From: Trichinella spiralis
Lineage: Eukaryota; Nematoda; Enoplea; Trichinellida; Trichinellidae
Length of the DNA stretch: 64,000 nucleotides
Assembly (NCBI GenBank): GCA_000181795.3
Contig: CM012954.1
Span: 10,861,084-10,925,083 of the forward strand
Reading direction: 5' to 3'
Position numbers and translations under genes: made by a program. The notes below the pieces were generated by a model. The model saw only the letters and a program-made list of their open reading frames with translations. It ran no database searches and had not been told where the DNA came from. Shown one piece after another: positions 13,497 through 25,776 of the stretch (its first letter is position 1; each line of letters opens with the position of its first letter).

Positions 13497-13780
13497 CAAT
13501 CATTATCCGCCCACTCGGGCATGTCAATCTTCGTCCGTTCAGCACGTGTGACAGGATATTGATCGCCAGCTTGCCCTGGGGAGTGGTCTAAGATCCGATC
13601 GCTAACAAAGTGGGCAAATTTGTCAGCAGACTTTGCACTCTCTGCAGAGACAGGCTCCAAAAGTGCCTTGTAAACTGAGAACTATCGTTGACAACAATCT
13701 GCTGCGCTCGATGGGCAGCAAAAGTTGCGCACAGAAAAATCGTGTCAACGTCAAAATTGGAACCTGGATTTTCTGAAATT
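13497..13780 (-). other. candidate terminal exon or decayed gene fragment
   Basis: A GC-richer segment in AT-rich DNA, coding-like on the minus strand. After an acceptor-like TTTCAG (about 13780) one frame runs 60 codons to a stop at 13588. After TTCTCAG (about 13678) another frame runs to a stop near 13497 and ends MPEWADNDCK. The two frames read as one plausible soluble protein only if a shift occurs between them, which suggests alternative splicing, a pseudogene or a sequence error. I do not recognise the protein. Confidence 0.3.
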
Positions 13781-16700
13781 ACATTTGACATAAATAATCA
13801 AAAATGCACCAGAAATTAAAATTCATTACAAATTAACAGCAAGTTTAAATTTTTTTTAATATAAAATTAAAAACCATATAAAACTAATACATCTTTCTGA
13901 AATTGCACCAAATTTATCTTGCATTTTCTGATCCACAGTTTATGATTAAAATTTCATTTATTCAGTTTCAGTTTTTTTAAATTAAATTCAAAATGTTAAA
14001 GGTGTTGTGTACAACACGTGACATGTACAGTAGTACAGTTGGTTTTTTTGCACATGATCCATCAATTGAACAAATAATAATAAAGTACTAATGTTACAGT
14101 GAAAATATATCATTTTTGTAAAGTGAAATTTTGTTTGTTTCTTCTATTACGAAGAAAAAGAGAAATTTAAATAAGTTGTTGTTGTTGTTCGATTGAAGAG
14201 AGTTGGAAAAATTGCTAGCTAACTAGCTGTTTAGCTGGTTGAAGTTGATGAGCAGCGTCAGTTTTTCAAATTCAACCTCTTCTTGGCTGCTGACTCTTCT
14301 GGTATTTCTTCTATTTCGTTTAATTGAAAAGTGTCGACCATCTGTCGCCAAATTCAGCAGCAACAGCAGCTTTATTTATTCAGATGTGTTGAAAGCACAT
14401 CATCCAAAATACACAGCTTTCAGCAGTAGAGTATTGATAATTGAAGTTGATGAGAAAAATATCCCAAAGCTTGATCCAAGGTCGATCTCCTTATCATCGA
14501 CAAACACTTGACCAGAGTGTGGTGACAATGGTCACACCTTGACCCGGAAAACATGAAATTTACATTTCTACTTTCGTCATCTCACATGCTCTATAATATG
14601 GTGACAAATGAACAAATTTTGCAATCTGTTTTCTCCTCATCATACTCGTCATATTTTTTGATGAAGAAAAAACTATTTTTTTTCCCATCCAATTTTCCAC
14701 ATTTCAAACGTAAACAATTCTACGTCAACCGTTGGAACAGCTAAACAACAATGATAATTGTTTGCAGTAGAAAAATTCAAAATATTATTTCCACGTATTA
14801 TTGTTGAAAAGCAAATAGAGTTTGTTTTATTTATTCGTAAATTCAATTTCATACCTCAGTTGAAATTTTTTCTTTTCTTTTGAGAAAAAAAAATCCCAAA
14901 TAAAATGATCGTGAGAAAGTGAATATAAAGCAACAAATTTTTCCATTCTTTTCAATCGAATTGAAAAGCTGGTGGCGTTTTTATTGATTGAAATTGACAA
15001 AAAATATCCATCCGCATATTTATCAAAATTTCAGCTAAAAGTGACTAAGCAGACAATGAGCAGATGTTTCAAAAGTAACGTGTTGTTTGTTGTGCTGCTG
15101 CTGCTGGCTGGCTGGCTGGCTGTGAAATGGTGGTTGGTGATTGCAAAAAATGTCCAACTCACTTGGCAACAATGCAAATTTGCATTGTTGGCAAACAACA
15201 GTATTGCTAATCAAACAATACGGTTATCGAACAATTTGCCCCAGTAGCACATCCGGATTCCAATATTAGCTTGCTTGTATGAATGAGAAATTCAATTCAC
15301 TTTTTCGACAATATCCAATGAATATATTTTCATCATTTTACATTTCGGTTTGTTCTATTATTATTATTATTATTATCGAATGTGATTCCTTTGAATGCTG
15401 TCATTTGAATTCTTGCCAACAGCAGCAGTAAACAGGCTTTTTGCTTGTTTGCTCACACTTTGTGAATTTCTCTCATTCTCATTCTCTCTGTGTGATTTTT
15501 CTTCTCTCGTTCGTTCGTTGTCTCTCGTCAGCCCCAACCAAGCAGAGCAGGCCCAAGCGAGCCATTTTGTTCATATAAATAATTTCAACTTTGCTCATTC
15601 GAACATATATCAACCAAGCTAATTCGGTACTATAATTTCCATCATCATCAGCTTTCTTCAGTGCAATTTGATTGATGCCGCAAAATTTCTCTTATTTGTC
15701 AATTAATTTTACACAACTTTACAAATAACACCACATTACAGTAAGTCGATTATGATAAGATGGATTTAATTTTTTTTCTTTTATTTGTTTTGTTTTTTGA
15801 CAATAGTTTTTTTTGAAAAAAATTAATAATCAATATTTTCGGATGAAATTATTGATATTTTTCATAAAAAATGCATTATTCAATTAATGGAGAAATATTA
15901 TTTCGTCGAACGTGAATGCCGCCATTGATAATTCTTTCAACAACTGTCACAGTGCAATATAATTTATGAATTTTCTTCGACAAAAAGGGGAAAATATTTT
16001 GTCATTTGAATTTACATTTTTTTCTCTTTGTTTGCTTACAACAACCAACCGTTGACGGGTTTTTTTTCTCCCATGTTACTAAATTTGCAATTCAACATTG
16101 TTGAAAAGGTCTTTTACGCGTTGGTCTCAGAAAGAAAAAAAAAATATATATATAAATTTAGCATGATCACGTCAACTATAAGACGAGGGAAAAAAACATT
16201 CTCAGTGAAAATAATTACTAATTTTCTGGATTATTTTGAAAATAATAAAATTTATCTGTCGTGCAACGTTGATCAGTCAGTGATTATAGTTGTATATTAT
16301 TTTTCAGTGTAGATTGAATAAATTTCAATAGAGAAATTCGAGCTCCAGTCGGCAGTTTCATTTTCACTCACTTCCGCCTGGTGCAGAGCAAGCAAGCAAG
16401 CAAGTAGGCAAGCTTATATGCATTTTTTCCACTTTGGCATAAATTTCTGATCGATCTATTTTGCGTTCATTTTTATTTCTTATATCGAAGTGAGTTATTA
16501 TTTCTTTTTCACAATTAATAATAATAATAATAAATAAATAATAGTTTTGGCGAGAGAGAGAAAAAAAATCCTTTTCTTCTCAAAACAACAATATAAATTA
16601 ATATATATTTTTTATTTGATAAATTTACTTGTGATCATTGTGAGATTTGATTTTTAAAGACCGGTCGGTCGATGTTGTGTTGTTGATTTTCATACAAATC

Positions 16701-17303
16701 ACGCAAATATATTGTTGTCCAGTGAACGTAGTGGTAGGAATTTTTGCCAAGGTCGACGACGCGAAAATTGAATTTCTCTTCACTTTACGCACATTTTTAC
16801 AACAACACTGTCAGCATTTATTTCTTCCATCAATTGACGTGTCAATAAGCATTTTTCAGTTCACCAAAAATGAACATCCACACAATTATTACCACCGTCG
16901 CGTTGTTGTTTGTTGGTCAATTTATTCCAATTTCAACAATCATCGTTCAGCATCAATAATTCACTGTGAGTATTAATTATTTAAATTTTATAAATTCAAA
17001 TAAAATATTCATATGATTGTGAAATTGGAAAAAAAATATTATTACAGTTTACTGTCGTCATTTACCGTATGAATAGCTCGTTTGTTTTTCTTTTTTTATT
17101 CCATTCAATAAATGAAGAAGAAAAATTAATCCGCTAACACGTCGAAATGTGATAATAATAATAGTAATAATAATTAATCGTTTTACACTTGCATAGTTCA
17201 CATTTGTGAAAAAATGTTTCCAGAAATCAGCATTCCAATTATTTGGTAAAAATGTAAAGTTCATGGTCATTTATTACTTACTTTTATTGCAATTATTTTC
17301 CAC

Positions 17304-17330
17304 AATAATAATAATAATAATAATAATAGT
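17304..17330. repeat. (AAT)n microsatellite
   Basis: Trinucleotide AAT run of about nine units in the Frizzled upstream region. Confidence 0.85.
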
Positions 17331-18164
17331 AATGTATAGATAGGTTGGGAATTTTTGTTGAAAAGGTCGAATTAGGTGCGTTCATCATTTGTCAATGACG
17401 GCGGTTAGTGTCAGCGTGGTTGTCAAAATAGAGGATGAATAGCGGAAAAAGGGGGCGGTCCGTCGTCGTCGTCGTCGTTGCGGGCATCAATTCAATATCG
17501 ATATGTCCTGCGGTGACAGTTCCAGGTTTTCCATGCGTGACCCGGCTAACATGGAAGCTTACTTTATGCTTATGCTCCTCCTCCTCCTCTTCTTCTTCAT
17601 CCTGCTACTGCCACTTGCCCCAAACGAACAAATAGGAAAAAAAATGGCGGGACGAAAAAATTGCTACTCATTGGCTTATTGTTCAGCTAGTACAAAGCTT
17701 GGTCAATTTTCGCACAGCCAATTAGTCCCGTGTAAACAGGTCGACGGGACAATGGTCGCCAGCCGGCAAACAATGAACCCTTTTTGTAGTGGTCATTGTT
17801 TTCCTGGTCGACCGAATGTTCGTGGTCATTCTAACCGCTGGCCTTGTTCCTGGGACTCCGCCCTTTTCGCGCGCTGCTGACCGGCACCACATGACGTCCA
17901 GTCGACCCTCAATCTGCTGCCCGTTGACCGAACCGTTTCTTCCTCTCTCGCCACTTGGCACTCGGACTGAGCAAACATTTAACTACAACAACAGCCACAG
18001 CTAATAATAGTGCTCCTACTACTACTACTACTAGCACAGCTTAATAATCTGTTCGACTGGGGCCATCCAGACTAATCATTTCATAGTTGCACTAGCAGTA
18101 GCAGCGGTCATGTCTGCTGGTCGGTCGGTCAGTGAGTTTTGGAAATTTTTCAGTCGTGCAAATT

Positions 18165-18220
18165 ATTAATAATAATAATTATTATTATTATTATTTCTCC
18201 TCTCTCTCTCTCTCTCTCAC
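18165..18220. repeat. compound (AAT/ATT)n-(TC)n repeat
   Basis: AAT units switch to ATT units, then to a TC run. The first part is self-complementary and could form a hairpin. Confidence 0.8.
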
Positions 18221-18776
18221 GTCTATATCAAGCAGGTCAAGCGGAAAAGTTGGTTTTATTTTTTTAAAGTAAGCTTTAAAATTTTAAATAAAATGCAAAT
18301 AATATAATAATTACTCGCATATTAGAGAATTTTGACTAAATTTGATTGTTGATTTTCTGTATACGGTGGATATTTTGGAAAAATCACTGTTGTCTATAAG
18401 CAATGCTTTGACGTGGCTCAATTTTGACGCGACCGATGGAATCGAATTTGACAACTCGTTCGATTGAAAGCCTAGCAGTGTCAATATTCTCTGAGCTCTT
18501 GTCTTTCCATTTGCTAAATAAACAGGTTTTTCCCTTTTCTCTTCTTCTTCTTCTTCTTCTTTCTCTTTTCTCTTTACTCTTTACTCTTCTGCACACACAT
18601 ACGCACAACACTATATTATTTAATTATTTTCATTATTATTGATTTCAAATTTCAAATTTTCTTCATTTTTATATAGGTAGGAATTATTATTATTATTATT
18701 AATTTTTTAAACTGTTTTTTTTGTATTTTATAAAAATTCATTATTGTATACATTGAAATGATTCATAAATTTCAAT

Positions 18777-18855
18777 TAACTAACTAACTGATTTGCTGGA
18801 TAGCTAAGTTAGCTAACTGACTAACCAGCTAACTAAGCCAAGCTAAGCTAGCTGT
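18777..18855. repeat. degenerate AGCTAACT/AACTAACT tandem tract
   Basis: About 80 bases built from variants of CTAACTAA, AGCTAACTGA and CTAAGCTAGCTG. It looks like an old diverged tandem array; a similar short CTAGCTAACTAGCT lies near 14213. Confidence 0.6.
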
Positions 18856-19378
18856 TAAAACATGTTCGTCTGCTTTCGTCGTCGTCATGTTTTTCTTGTT
18901 ATTCTTGTTGTTGTTGCTGTGCGGTTAGAGACCAACCAACTCGTCATTGAAGCTTCAGTTTAACGTCCATTTATACAACAATATTTTTTTAAAAACGTTT
19001 AATAATTTCTTATTTATGTTATGTTATGTTTGTTTTTTCAAAAAAAATTATCCTCACGAAAATAATCAATTTTTTCCTATAAATTTACATCTTTATCCGG
19101 TCGATTATTTTTTCATTGTGCTTTTTACTCATTTTATATTAGACTGTGTGTGTGTGTGACCCATTTTGTTTCCTGTTTTCTACTGCCACGCCCACTCGCC
19201 ATTAGAGGCGGAGCAACGCAGCAGTGGCGTTTTCACTTTTTGACATATCAAACATCGCCTTCGCTATGGAAAACCCTCCCCCCCCCCAGATCCGACTGTT
19301 CAAACTTTACTGCTTCTTTGATTGGGATTGCGTGGGCGTAGTTTGCTCTATGCTTGGCATAAAAAGCATCAGCCAACA

Positions 19379-19401
19379 GCATCATCATCATCATCATCAT
19401 T
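19379..19401. repeat. (CAT)n microsatellite
   Basis: Seven CAT units in the Frizzled upstream region. Confidence 0.85.
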
Positions 19402-19756
19402 GTTATATATTATTAGTTTGGCATATTTTCAACGTTCAACATCTGCTGGTCTTACTTCATTTTCGTTCATTGTTATTAGCCCCGGGCAGTGTGTGCATTA
19501 TATTTCTATGAAGCATTTCTGAAAAGCCAATGAATGATGAACACACGCGCGTACACGTCTATTTTATTTATATGCATGCATATTATTGCCATTTTGCTTC
19601 TTCATAATTCTTTATTTTTGCAACCTTATGCCGGCTGTCTGTTTCGGCTAATGAATTTCTATCCACTCCACCTCAGTTGGACAAGTGCCGGGCAAAAGCT
19701 TGGCAAGCGATCGATTTTCTAGCTTCTAGCTTGGCTGACTGGGCAAGCTGGCTGGT

Positions 19757-19814
19757 TAGCTTGCTTGCTTGCTTGCTTGCTTGCCTACTTTCTGCTGCTG
19801 CTGCTGCTGCTGCT
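19757..19814. repeat. (GCTT)n and (CTG)n microsatellites
   Basis: A GCTT tract (about six units, 19757-19783) is followed closely by about eight CTG units (19792-19814). Confidence 0.85.
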
Positions 19815-20338
19815 TTGGTTTCACTTTGATAGCTAATTGCGACCACCATCGGATAATCAACTTATGCTTAATAATTCATATAACGCAGCACGTTGGTCGA
19901 TGCATGGCGTGCTTGGTAAAAACCTTCCACGCTTATTATATCAGTAAATGGACAATTTCTGCTGACACTGGTTCTCTCGCTTCAGTCCACTGTCAGGCAC
20001 ATTAATTGCTACAGCGAACGTGTCACTGTATATGTTCACGTTCACACTGGTCACCACCTTGACCTTAGACCGTTCGCAATTGTTCTACGGATACAACAAT
20101 TGCCAGTTCTGCTTTCCCACCGAGCGAACATGGAAGAGGAGGGGAAAAATTGATTTATCCCATAAATTACTCGCTCGCTTATCATCGTCATTATTACTGT
20201 TGTATATTGAAAAAATATTTAGTTTTTTTTCTTCTGATTTTCAGGTAACTCTGGTGCTGTTTGGATAAGAAGACTGCACAGAGCAACAGTGAGGAATAAA
20301 AAGAAAGAAGAAGAGATTGACCACTGACGACGCGCGTC

Positions 20339-22153
20339 ATGCTGACGCCGATGCTGTTCTCACTGCAGCTTTATTACGCAGTTACGGTGGTCGCGTTCGG
20401 CAAACCTTTCTCCAACACTGGTCAACAAGCCCAGTACCGACGATGTCAGGAGATCAGCATCCCGATGTGCAAGTCGATCGGCTACAATATGACCCAAATG
20501 CCCAACCAATTCAACCACCAAACCCAAGAAGAAGCCGGCATGGAAGTGCACCAGTTCTGGCCGCTGGTCGAAATCAACTGCAGTCCGGATTTGCGTTTTT
20601 TCCTCTGCAGCATGTACACGCCGATTTGCATAGCGGATTATCCGAAACCGTTGCCGGCCTGCAGGTCGGTATGCGAACGGGCCAGGGCCGGCTGCGCGCC
20701 ACTGATGCGCCAGTACGGTTTCGAATGGCCCCCGAATTTGGACTGCGACAAGTTGCCGGTCTTCGGTCAGCCGGATCAGTTGTGCATGGATTCGAACCAA
20801 ACTGAACAACAGCAGAGCAGCAGCAACAACAACGCCGGCTCCGGTTTTGGCTCGTCTACCGTACGACCAACCGGCCGACGCCCTCCAACGTTCGACCAGT
20901 CGCCCACGTCGAGGTTCGCATGTTCGTGCCAGTGCAGGGCGCCGTTCGTGCCGGTGGCCAGCTCGGACGCCCAAGTGGGCAACGTTTCGCATTGCACTTA
21001 TCCGTGTCGTGGTCTGTTCATGAGCTCTGAAAATCACCACTTTGTCACGTTTTGGATCGGTCTTTGGGCAGTTTTGTGCTTCATGTCGACCCTGGTCACC
21101 GTTTTGACTTTTCTGATCGACATGCATCGTTTCCATTATCCGGAAAGGCCGATCATTTTCTTATCGTTTTGTTATCTCATGGTAAGCGGTGGATATTTAA
21201 TCCGGTTGGTGGTTGGTCACGATCCAGTCGCCTGCGACGGTTCAGCTATAAGGACCGGCTCCAGTGGCAGCGGTCCGGCCGCTGTGTGTACAGTTGTATT
21301 TTTGTTGACGTACTTTTTCAGCATGGCGAGTTCAGTTTGGTGGGTGGTGTTGTCGTTGACGTGGTTCTTAGCTGCCGGCTTGAAGTGGAGCAACGAGGCC
21401 ATAAGCGGCTATTCGCCGTACTTTCACATGTTCGCCTGGGCGTTACCTTCGGTGAAAACGGTCGCCATTCTGGCCTTATCCGCCGTGGACGGTGATCCGA
21501 TCAGCGGCATCTGCTCCGTCGGCAATACCGACGTCAGCTGGTTGCGCTGGTTCGTCCTCGGACCACTGTTCGCCTACCTGGTGTTGGGCGTGTTCTTTCT
21601 GATGGCCGGCTTCGTCTCGTTGGTACGCATCCATCATATTGTCAAACAGCAGCAGGGCTTGTCGAAAATTGAAAAGCTCGAAAAGCTGATGGTTCGAATT
21701 GGCATTTTCAGCGTGCTCTACACAATACCGGCGACCATACTGATCGGCTGCTATTTCTACGAGCAACACTACCGAGTGCTTTGGGAAATTGGGATCACGT
21801 GCCAAGGTCCGGACTGCGCCCTGGCCACCGGCCGTGCTCATCAGCCGACCAAGCCCGAATTCAGCATTGCCGTGTTGAAGTATTTCATGTGCCTGGTGGT
21901 CGGCATCACGTCCGGCATTTGGATCTGGTCGCCGAAAACGTTGGACTCTTGGAAGCGTTTCTGCTTGCGTCTTTGCTGTTGCAGACCCGCCTCCAGAGGC
22001 GACCGTCGGACCATCGTTGGCGCCACGCACGGCGGCAAGCCGCTCTACGTGCCCACCGAAGCGATCATCATCAAATCCCACACGGATGTGAGCAGCGGTG
22101 CCGGTGCCAGTGCCGGCGGTTATGCCAGACATTATCCTGTCAATCATTTGTGA
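20339..22153 (+). CDS. FZD5/8: Frizzled receptor, FZD5/8 class
   Basis: Seven-transmembrane Wnt receptor of the plasma membrane that signals through Dishevelled. One uninterrupted exon of 604 codons. A signal peptide (residues 1-20) is followed by a cysteine-rich domain with all ten Cys (36, 44, 81, 90, 97, 108, 112, 119, 136, 149). The stretches HQFWPLVEI, CSPDLRFFLCSMYTPIC and ACRSVCERARAGC are typical of the FZD5/8 class. A Ser/Asn/Gln-rich linker (150-190) leads to seven membrane segments from about residue 235 to 530. The Dishevelled-binding KTxxxW motif is present as KTLDSW (533-538). The tail is short (about 65 residues) and Cys-rich just after the membrane (LCCCRP); it ends VNHL, not a class I PDZ ligand. 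The Met at 20339 is chosen because a signal peptide follows at once and an in-frame alternative does not. Long open frames antisense to this gene are shadows. Confidence 0.97.
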   Translation: MLTPMLFSLQLYYAVTVVAFGKPFSNTGQQAQYRRCQEISIPMCKSIGYNMTQMPNQFNHQTQEEAGMEVHQFWPLVEINCSPDLRFFLCSMYTPICIADYPKPLPACRSVCERARAGCAPLMRQYGFEWPPNLDCDKLPVFGQPDQLCMDSNQTEQQQSSSNNNAGSGFGSSTVRPTGRRPPTFDQSPTSRFACSCQCRAPFVPVASSDAQVGNVSHCTYPCRGLFMSSENHHFVTFWIGLWAVLCFMSTLVTVLTFLIDMHRFHYPERPIIFLSFCYLMVSGGYLIRLVVGHDPVACDGSAIRTGSSGSGPAAVCTVVFLLTYFFSMASSVWWVVLSLTWFLAAGLKWSNEAISGYSPYFHMFAWALPSVKTVAILALSAVDGDPISGICSVGNTDVSWLRWFVLGPLFAYLVLGVFFLMAGFVSLVRIHHIVKQQQGLSKIEKLEKLMVRIGIFSVLYTIPATILIGCYFYEQHYRVLWEIGITCQGPDCALATGRAHQPTKPEFSIAVLKYFMCLVVGITSGIWIWSPKTLDSWKRFCLRLCCCRPASRGDRRTIVGATHGGKPLYVPTEAIIIKSHTDVSSGAGASAGGYARHYPVNHL

Positions 22154-24728
22154 AAGATGTTTGCAACAATCCACATACAACAACAACAACAACGAAGCAA
22201 ATTTTTTTTAATGAACAAGTGGAAATTTTAGTAGAAAAAAAATACACATCTATTGATTGACTGACTGACTGATTGATTGATTGATGATTGATATGAAAAG
22301 TGGCCATTTGTTGTTCGTACCTAATCGATTGTGGCAGGTTCCACATTCGTTCCGTGCAGCCATACTGGCACTGACCGACGACACCACACACACACACACA
22401 CACAGGCATTCTTCTTGCAAATTATTCAACACAAGCAATGCAAATACAACAAAGCACACATACAAACAAGCAGGGTATATTTATTTATTTGTGTATTTAT
22501 TTTTATTATCATGTCTGTTTTATTCTTGGTATATTCTAAATTTTTCACCTCTTTTTTTTTAAAAAATTTTATTTTCTACTCGTCCTCTTTTTTCCCTCTT
22601 GACAATTGTTTGTTACATTTACACACTAATTATTATTGTTCGTTGAACAGAGAAGATGGTATTTTTTCAATTATAATACTGGGTTTACACCATCGAAGAA
22701 GAGCTTTATTCCATTCATCATTGTGTGGCTGTGCCGAATTGGCTAGCTAACTAATAACCGAGCTTGTTTTCTCAATTGTTGGAGAAAATGAAAATTTTTT
22801 TTGATTGACCGTTTTATATTTTTATTAAAAAATGATAATGATAATGTGGAATTGGACAAGCAAGTGTGCGTGCACGTGCGGATTGTCCCTCCCCTTCCCT
22901 TCCTCAACGTTATCCGTGTATATTGTCAACCGCTCTGTGTCACACTTTCGACCTTTTCTTTTTGTCAATTGTTTTGTTATTATTAATATATTGTCATTTT
23001 GAAATAAATGATGATAATGATGATGATCATCAATATTAATAAATAATGAATGAATGAATTCTGTACATAATAATCGAGAAAACAGAATCCATTATTCAAA
23101 TATCCCTTCGAACGTTCGACAGATATTGGTGGACAATTTTTGCATAAATTTTTGCCAAAGCAGCAATTTTCGAAGGCCAAAAGTGAAAACAAGTCTTCAC
23201 CACCTACACTTTAGCCTACGTTTTTGCACAGACAGAATCAATCAAGAAATACTTGTTTTGACAATTTTTCAAAAATATCTCACCCACCTACATACTATTT
23301 ACTAGCTGGTCATTATTTGATGCAAAATTTTAAACTACTATTTCAAATGCAAATGGAAAAAAAAGAGACATTTATCATTCATACATTCATTCATTTATTC
23401 GTTCGTTCATTCTTGCTTTTTTAAGCATTCAACATGTCAACAAAATTAATGAAATGCTTTTCAACTGCAAAGGTGCGTGTACGCACACACACAATAGAGA
23501 GTTTCAAACTTCGTCAACTAAATTTATATAAATATTTGGTGACACTTGCATATGATGCGAAAAAAATTGATCTGCTTGTCATTCTACTCTGCATATGTTG
23601 TTGCTTTTTTTCCATTCAATCTGCCAGTTGTCGGTCAAATTGTGTACATACATGGTGATGAATGAATTCACTGGCCGCAATCGCTTTCCCAAACAGTTCG
23701 AGTAATATGTTTTTTATTTGTTAACTAAAAAAAATTTAATTTTTTGCAATTCACTGCATCGATCAATTGTGACAGACTGGTGGCTAGTTATGCTGCCAGT
23801 GCGCGCGTAATTGAGAAAAAAGCAATGACCGACGGCAGCAGTTAGCAGCAGCAGACTGTAGGCAATTTTTTTTAAAAAAATATCATAATAGTGATCAGAA
23901 GTGATTTATGATTTACATTTATATTGAAAAAAAATAAAAATAATCACATTGAATGTATGTTGAACTGTATTAACATTACTTGATTTTCATTACTGTAAGT
24001 TGGAAAAAGAAATTCACTTTTCTTCGGCATTTCAGTTTTAGCCAATGAATTTCATCACATACTACAAGCAAATTACGCTGTTTTGCTTTTTTGATGGTTA
24101 GTAAATTAATTTATAAACTATGGAACATGTGGTACATTTAGTTTTTTTAATGCAAGCAAAATTGTCAATAAGGTATACATATACATATGTCAAGATGTTA
24201 CAATGCATCTTATTTACTTATTACATGTCAATGTTTATTTTGTGTGTAAATATCAAAAATTATCCCCTCGTTTTAAACAATTGAAAAGCTTATCTATTGC
24301 ACAAGTACTGGTCGATTCATTCATTTTCTTTAAATTAAGTATTTATAATGTTTCATTTTTACTTTATTACAATTTTTTTCAGATTGTACGGCAACTCAAA
24401 AGTTATACATTTCTAATTTAATAGTTTCAACTTGCATATGAACAATTGAACAACTGTTGTGCAGACTTGATTGTGTTTATACTGCAATGGTATAAAATTC
24501 TTGCACGTTCGAATCAATGTTAATAGGATTGTGATATTTTTTTACTGTTTTCACTTGTTTACGTCTTGTTTTTAAAACGCGATAAATTAAAATTTGAATT
24601 TCAGAAACAGTTTAACATTTTCAGAAAATGTCGAATGAATGCAGCAGCTTCAATTTGCGTTGATGTTCAGTTCGCTTTCACTGGTCAGGCTTATTAATTA
24701 AAGGAGAAAATTTTGCCAACGACTCCCA
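22154..24728. other. probable Frizzled 3' UTR and intergenic
   Basis: Begins as AT-rich sequence with AATAAA-like signals and a (CA)n tract, consistent with a 3' UTR of unknown length. No further gene is supported before the LAMTOR1 region. Confidence 0.5.
22385..22404. repeat. (CA)n microsatellite
   Basis: About ten CA units, probably in the Frizzled 3' UTR. Confidence 0.85.
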
Positions 24729-25320
24729 ATGCCGGTAAATGCTGCTTCTTTGTTGTGCTGCTGCTGCCGCCGCCAAAGAACAAGTTCTAAGACAGATGAG
24801 GACAAATTTCACATCATATCCGAAGAACAGGAAGGTTATCCGTCCAGGCATGGGAGAAGTTTGTTGAAACTTGTTGAGGATGATTTTAATGTGTGATGCA
24901 TATTTCAGTTCGTGCACAAGTGAAATTTGTGACTCGTTTGTGCAAAAATCCGAATCAATTCCGTCCGTTGAAGATGACGAGTCGACAATGACGAAAATTG
25001 TACTCCAAACCAAACGGGATGTCATTGACATTGGGACGTTGGACGCGGAAACGACAGAAACACGGGAACACATAGACCGAGCACGTCGTTACAATTTAAC
25101 GTTGAGCCATTTGAGCGGCTCACCTCCATTTCACCAGATGTCGTCAAGCATGATCTTGGGTGCTGTGACGTCGGTGGAGATGGCGCTCACGCATCCACCG
25201 TTGTCAGAGCAAACGTTGCTTCGTTATCACCGCATTGCCGGAGATTTGATGACCGCCTTCAGTGACATGAAAATTGAGCCAGTTGAAAATGTTTACGTAT
25301 CTTTCAGTGAGATGCGATGA
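24729..25320 (+). CDS. LAMTOR1: LAMTOR1 (p18), Ragulator anchor subunit
   Basis: Ragulator scaffold that holds the Rag GTPases and mTORC1 at the lysosome surface. The final exon (24909-25320, after ATATTTCAG) is clear: SVEDDESTMTKIV, then KRDVIDIGTLDAE and HIDRARRY match the LAMTOR1 core (family pattern NVIDVxxxDxxxxEQHEYxxRxRxY), and the protein ends near the family's usual C-terminus. Upstream, a frame from the ATG at 24729 reads MPVNAASLLCCCCRR and then an acidic, Ser-rich stretch, much like the palmitoylated N-terminus of LAMTOR1. However, the only good short GT-AG intron (24859-24908, donor GTTTGT) joins the two in the wrong frame, so exon 1 is not settled. No MGxxC myristoylation start is present. 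The gene stops 456 nt before the E2F start codon on the same strand. Confidence 0.72.
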
Positions 25321-25776
25321 AGGTTACTTCTTTCTTTTTTTTCTTCTCTGAAGTGTCACCTATAACTTCTGCAATGGTGCAATTTTGTATTTTAAAAATA
25401 AATTCACTGAATTCTAATATATTGACTTGCGAATTGTCGAAATGACTGAAAATTTCAAATTGGTAGTGAAATTTAAGGAGAAGAAATTTTCTTTTGTTTA
25501 GTATTACTATCCACTATTACTGTAGTCAATGGGAATACATTTTTGTTAATGGATATTAAAATATGTTTTAAAATTTAAATATCAGTTAAAAAATTAAAAA
25601 CAATAATTATTGTTGTAATTTTCAGTTGAATAAATTAAAATTCAACTGGGTCAGTGAATTTATCAACAAATACAGTAATCCATCGGTTGTTACTTTAGTA
25701 CTCTTAACTGTTTATAGTGTTATTGAAAACGACATATTGCTGAGACGACATTTGTGGATTGTTTTGCCTTATAATC

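Larger units (their letters stand above)
13792..20338. other. low-complexity upstream region of Frizzled 5/8
   Basis: No gene supported. Holds many microsatellites and GC-richer blocks (about 17400-18060 and 19180-19370). A 3' splice site (TGATTTTCAG) ends near 20244, about 95 nt before the Frizzled start codon, so at least one 5'-UTR intron and upstream non-coding exon probably lie in this stretch. Open frames up to 125 codons here are rich in simple-sequence residues and are not credible proteins. Confidence 0.5.

Noticed and set aside
17435-18004. Several frames of 66-125 codons upstream of Frizzled
   Set aside because: Built on CTC/GTC simple repeats and mutually overlapping; more likely non-coding leader or regulatory DNA.
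20360-22192. Long antisense and alternate-frame ORFs over Frizzled (up to 258 codons)
   Set aside because: They are shadows of the GC-rich Frizzled exon, with Arg/His-rich composition and no domain.
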